A stretch of 64,000 nt of DNA. Origin: Lysinibacillus sp. BPa_S21 (GTDB lineage: Bacteria; Bacillota; Bacilli; Bacillales_A; Planococcaceae). Positions 63,151 through 64,000 of this stretch are shown here, one piece after another. The stretch spans positions 248,001 through 312,000 of the forward strand of contig NZ_JALIRS010000004.1 of assembly GCF_023337795.1 (NCBI RefSeq), read 5' to 3'. Each line of letters opens with the position of its first letter. The stretch's first letter is position 1. The notes under the pieces are model-generated. The model ran no database searches. It had not been told where the DNA came from and worked only from the letters and a program-made list of their open reading frames with translations. Position numbers and translations under genes: made by a program.

Positions 63151-63198
63151 ACAACACGTGTATTCGTTAAATCATCTAATGGCTACACGTGTTTTTTA
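63151..63198. terminator. Terminator after the small membrane protein
   Basis: ACACGTGTA pairs perfectly with TACACGTGT across a 21-base loop, followed by TTTTTT. Confidence 0.8.
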
Positions 63199-63342
63199 AT
63201 TTCATTTTGATAAGTAAATTAAATTTTCGGAATCATTTTTTTCAGAAAGAAGACTGAATGAAACCTCAAGCGAATAAAATAATTTCAATAAGAGAAACTA
63301 AAAAATAAATACATAATAAATTTGAAAAGTGGGGTGTTTTTT

Positions 63343-63963
63343 GTGGATCCAACTAATTGCGATTTTTCGCCAATGAAACAAACATTGAAGGAAGAGCTTT
63401 TGCAAGTTATTAATTCATTACAGCAAAGTGTAGAAGCAATGGATACCGATGCAAACTGTCTTCTTGGGAATTTTGAAAAAATTAAAGAGAAGTTTTTAAC
63501 GATTGAAATGAAAGCTGCAACATTTTATTTAAATTGCTATCTTTCCCCGTTTACTGAAAAATATCCTGAGCTTTCGCAATGCGTACAAAACATGTCGAAA
63601 AGAAGACACGGTGGACTAATTGTGATTGAACGAGAGGATTCTCTGGCATCACTTTTACAGCCTGGTATTCATATTGGTGCAGAAGTAACGCATTCCTTAT
63701 TAGAATCTATTTTTTTTCCTGGAAATCCGCTTCATGATGGTGCAGTTTTAGTTAGCCAAAATCTAATTCAGTCAGCAGCCAATGTACTGCCACTTTCAGA
63801 CAGATATACGGGGGAAAAGAAATTAGGCACAAGACATCGAGCGGCATTAGGGTTAAGCGAAGTAAGTGATGCGCTTGTTATGGTAGTGTCTGAAGAAACA
63901 GGGAGAATTTCTTTTGCCTTTAAAGGAAACTTATATCCGGTTACAACGCATGGCATTATCTAG
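63343..63963 (+). CDS. cdaS: Sporulation-type diadenylate cyclase CdaS-like
   Basis: 206-residue enzyme making cyclic di-AMP from two ATP. The N-terminal 60-90 residues are the helical YojJ-type segment that regulates oligomer state in CdaS. The DAC domain follows, with the metal motif DGA in NPLHDGAVLV and the GTRHRAALGLS phosphate loop. The start is GTG 63343 behind GGGGTG; TTG 63322 is in frame but lacks spacing. It would act in forespore development. Its stop codon lies inside a perfect hairpin at the window end. Confidence 0.9.
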   Translation: MDPTNCDFSPMKQTLKEELLQVINSLQQSVEAMDTDANCLLGNFEKIKEKFLTIEMKAATFYLNCYLSPFTEKYPELSQCVQNMSKRRHGGLIVIEREDSLASLLQPGIHIGAEVTHSLLESIFFPGNPLHDGAVLVSQNLIQSAANVLPLSDRYTGEKKLGTRHRAALGLSEVSDALVMVVSEETGRISFAFKGNLYPVTTHGII

Positions 63964-63986
63964 TGTGAGGCTTCACACTAGATAAT
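63955..63986. other. Perfect 14-bp inverted repeat across the cdaS stop codon
   Basis: ATTATCTAGTGTGA, loop GGCT, TCACACTAGATAAT. The TAG stop (63961-63963) is in the left arm. It lacks a T tract within the window, so terminator function is unproven. Confidence 0.7.
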
Positions 63987-64000
63987 ATCTCGAATTCAAG

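Overview
The window is a low-GC Gram-positive chromosome segment of the Bacillales. Shine-Dalgarno sites are strong (AGGAGG/GGGGAG type), TTG and GTG starts are frequent, and many units end in hairpin-plus-T terminators. A sporulation-type diadenylate cyclase, a Bacillus-style kip/ycs 5-oxoproline cluster and a Bacillus megaterium-like anaerobic cobalamin operon (CbiW, CbiH60-type, long CbiX, CbiE/T fusion, CbiY, BtuR) point to a Lysinibacillus-like member of the Bacillaceae/Planococcaceae. The genus is inference. No rRNA, tRNA, CRISPR array, phage or intact insertion sequence was seen.

Layout. 1-6.4 kb: amino-acid salvage (permease cut by the window edge, M20 deacylase/peptidase, class III aminotransferase, alanine dehydrogenase, MFS transporter). 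6.6-12.5 kb: IclR regulator and the 5-oxoproline/D-glutamate cluster (pxpC, pxpB, divergent pxpA, NRAMP-like transporter, YcsI hydro-lyase/cyclase). 12.5-17.3 kb: a patchy accessory stretch with dispersed palindromic repeats, gene remnants, a transglutaminase-like protein and a MocR-type regulator. An identical GGATGG-N18-GGATGG operator pair lies before that regulator and before the next gene. 17.4-24.2 kb: proline/arginine catabolism (pruA, an unusual RocR-like regulator, proline dehydrogenase, proline racemase, BrnQ carrier). 24.6-25.8 kb: a lone DUF4261 gene of higher GC. 26.2-31.2 kb: FadR-type regulator, GlcD/GlcF oxidase and MFS transporter. 31.4-35.9 kb: nucleotide-sugar enzymes, two glycosyltransferases and an acetyltransferase. 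36.1-39.6 kb: a large secreted subtilase.

39.8-59.4 kb is the centrepiece. Two cobalamin riboswitches lie back to back. The leftward one controls cbiMNQO (cobalt uptake). The rightward one controls a run of about 17 genes from cbiW to cbiP plus a class I methyltransferase. The enzymes cover uroporphyrinogen III to adenosylcobyric acid by the early-cobalt (anaerobic) route. Aminopropanol attachment and nucleotide-loop genes (cbiB, cobU, cobS, cobT, cobC) are absent here. A 21-bp-period tandem array of an ATACCCGCG core sits between btuR and cbiP. 59.5-64 kb: ribonuclease Z, a TetR/EmrB efflux pair, a small membrane protein and a CdaS-like diadenylate cyclase.

The best candidates for undescribed biology are the MocR operator pair with its YfmQ-like target, the regulator whose AAA+ domain has lost its ATPase and sigma-54 contact motifs, the 21-bp array inside the cobalamin operon, and the unassigned methyltransferase translationally coupled to cbiP.
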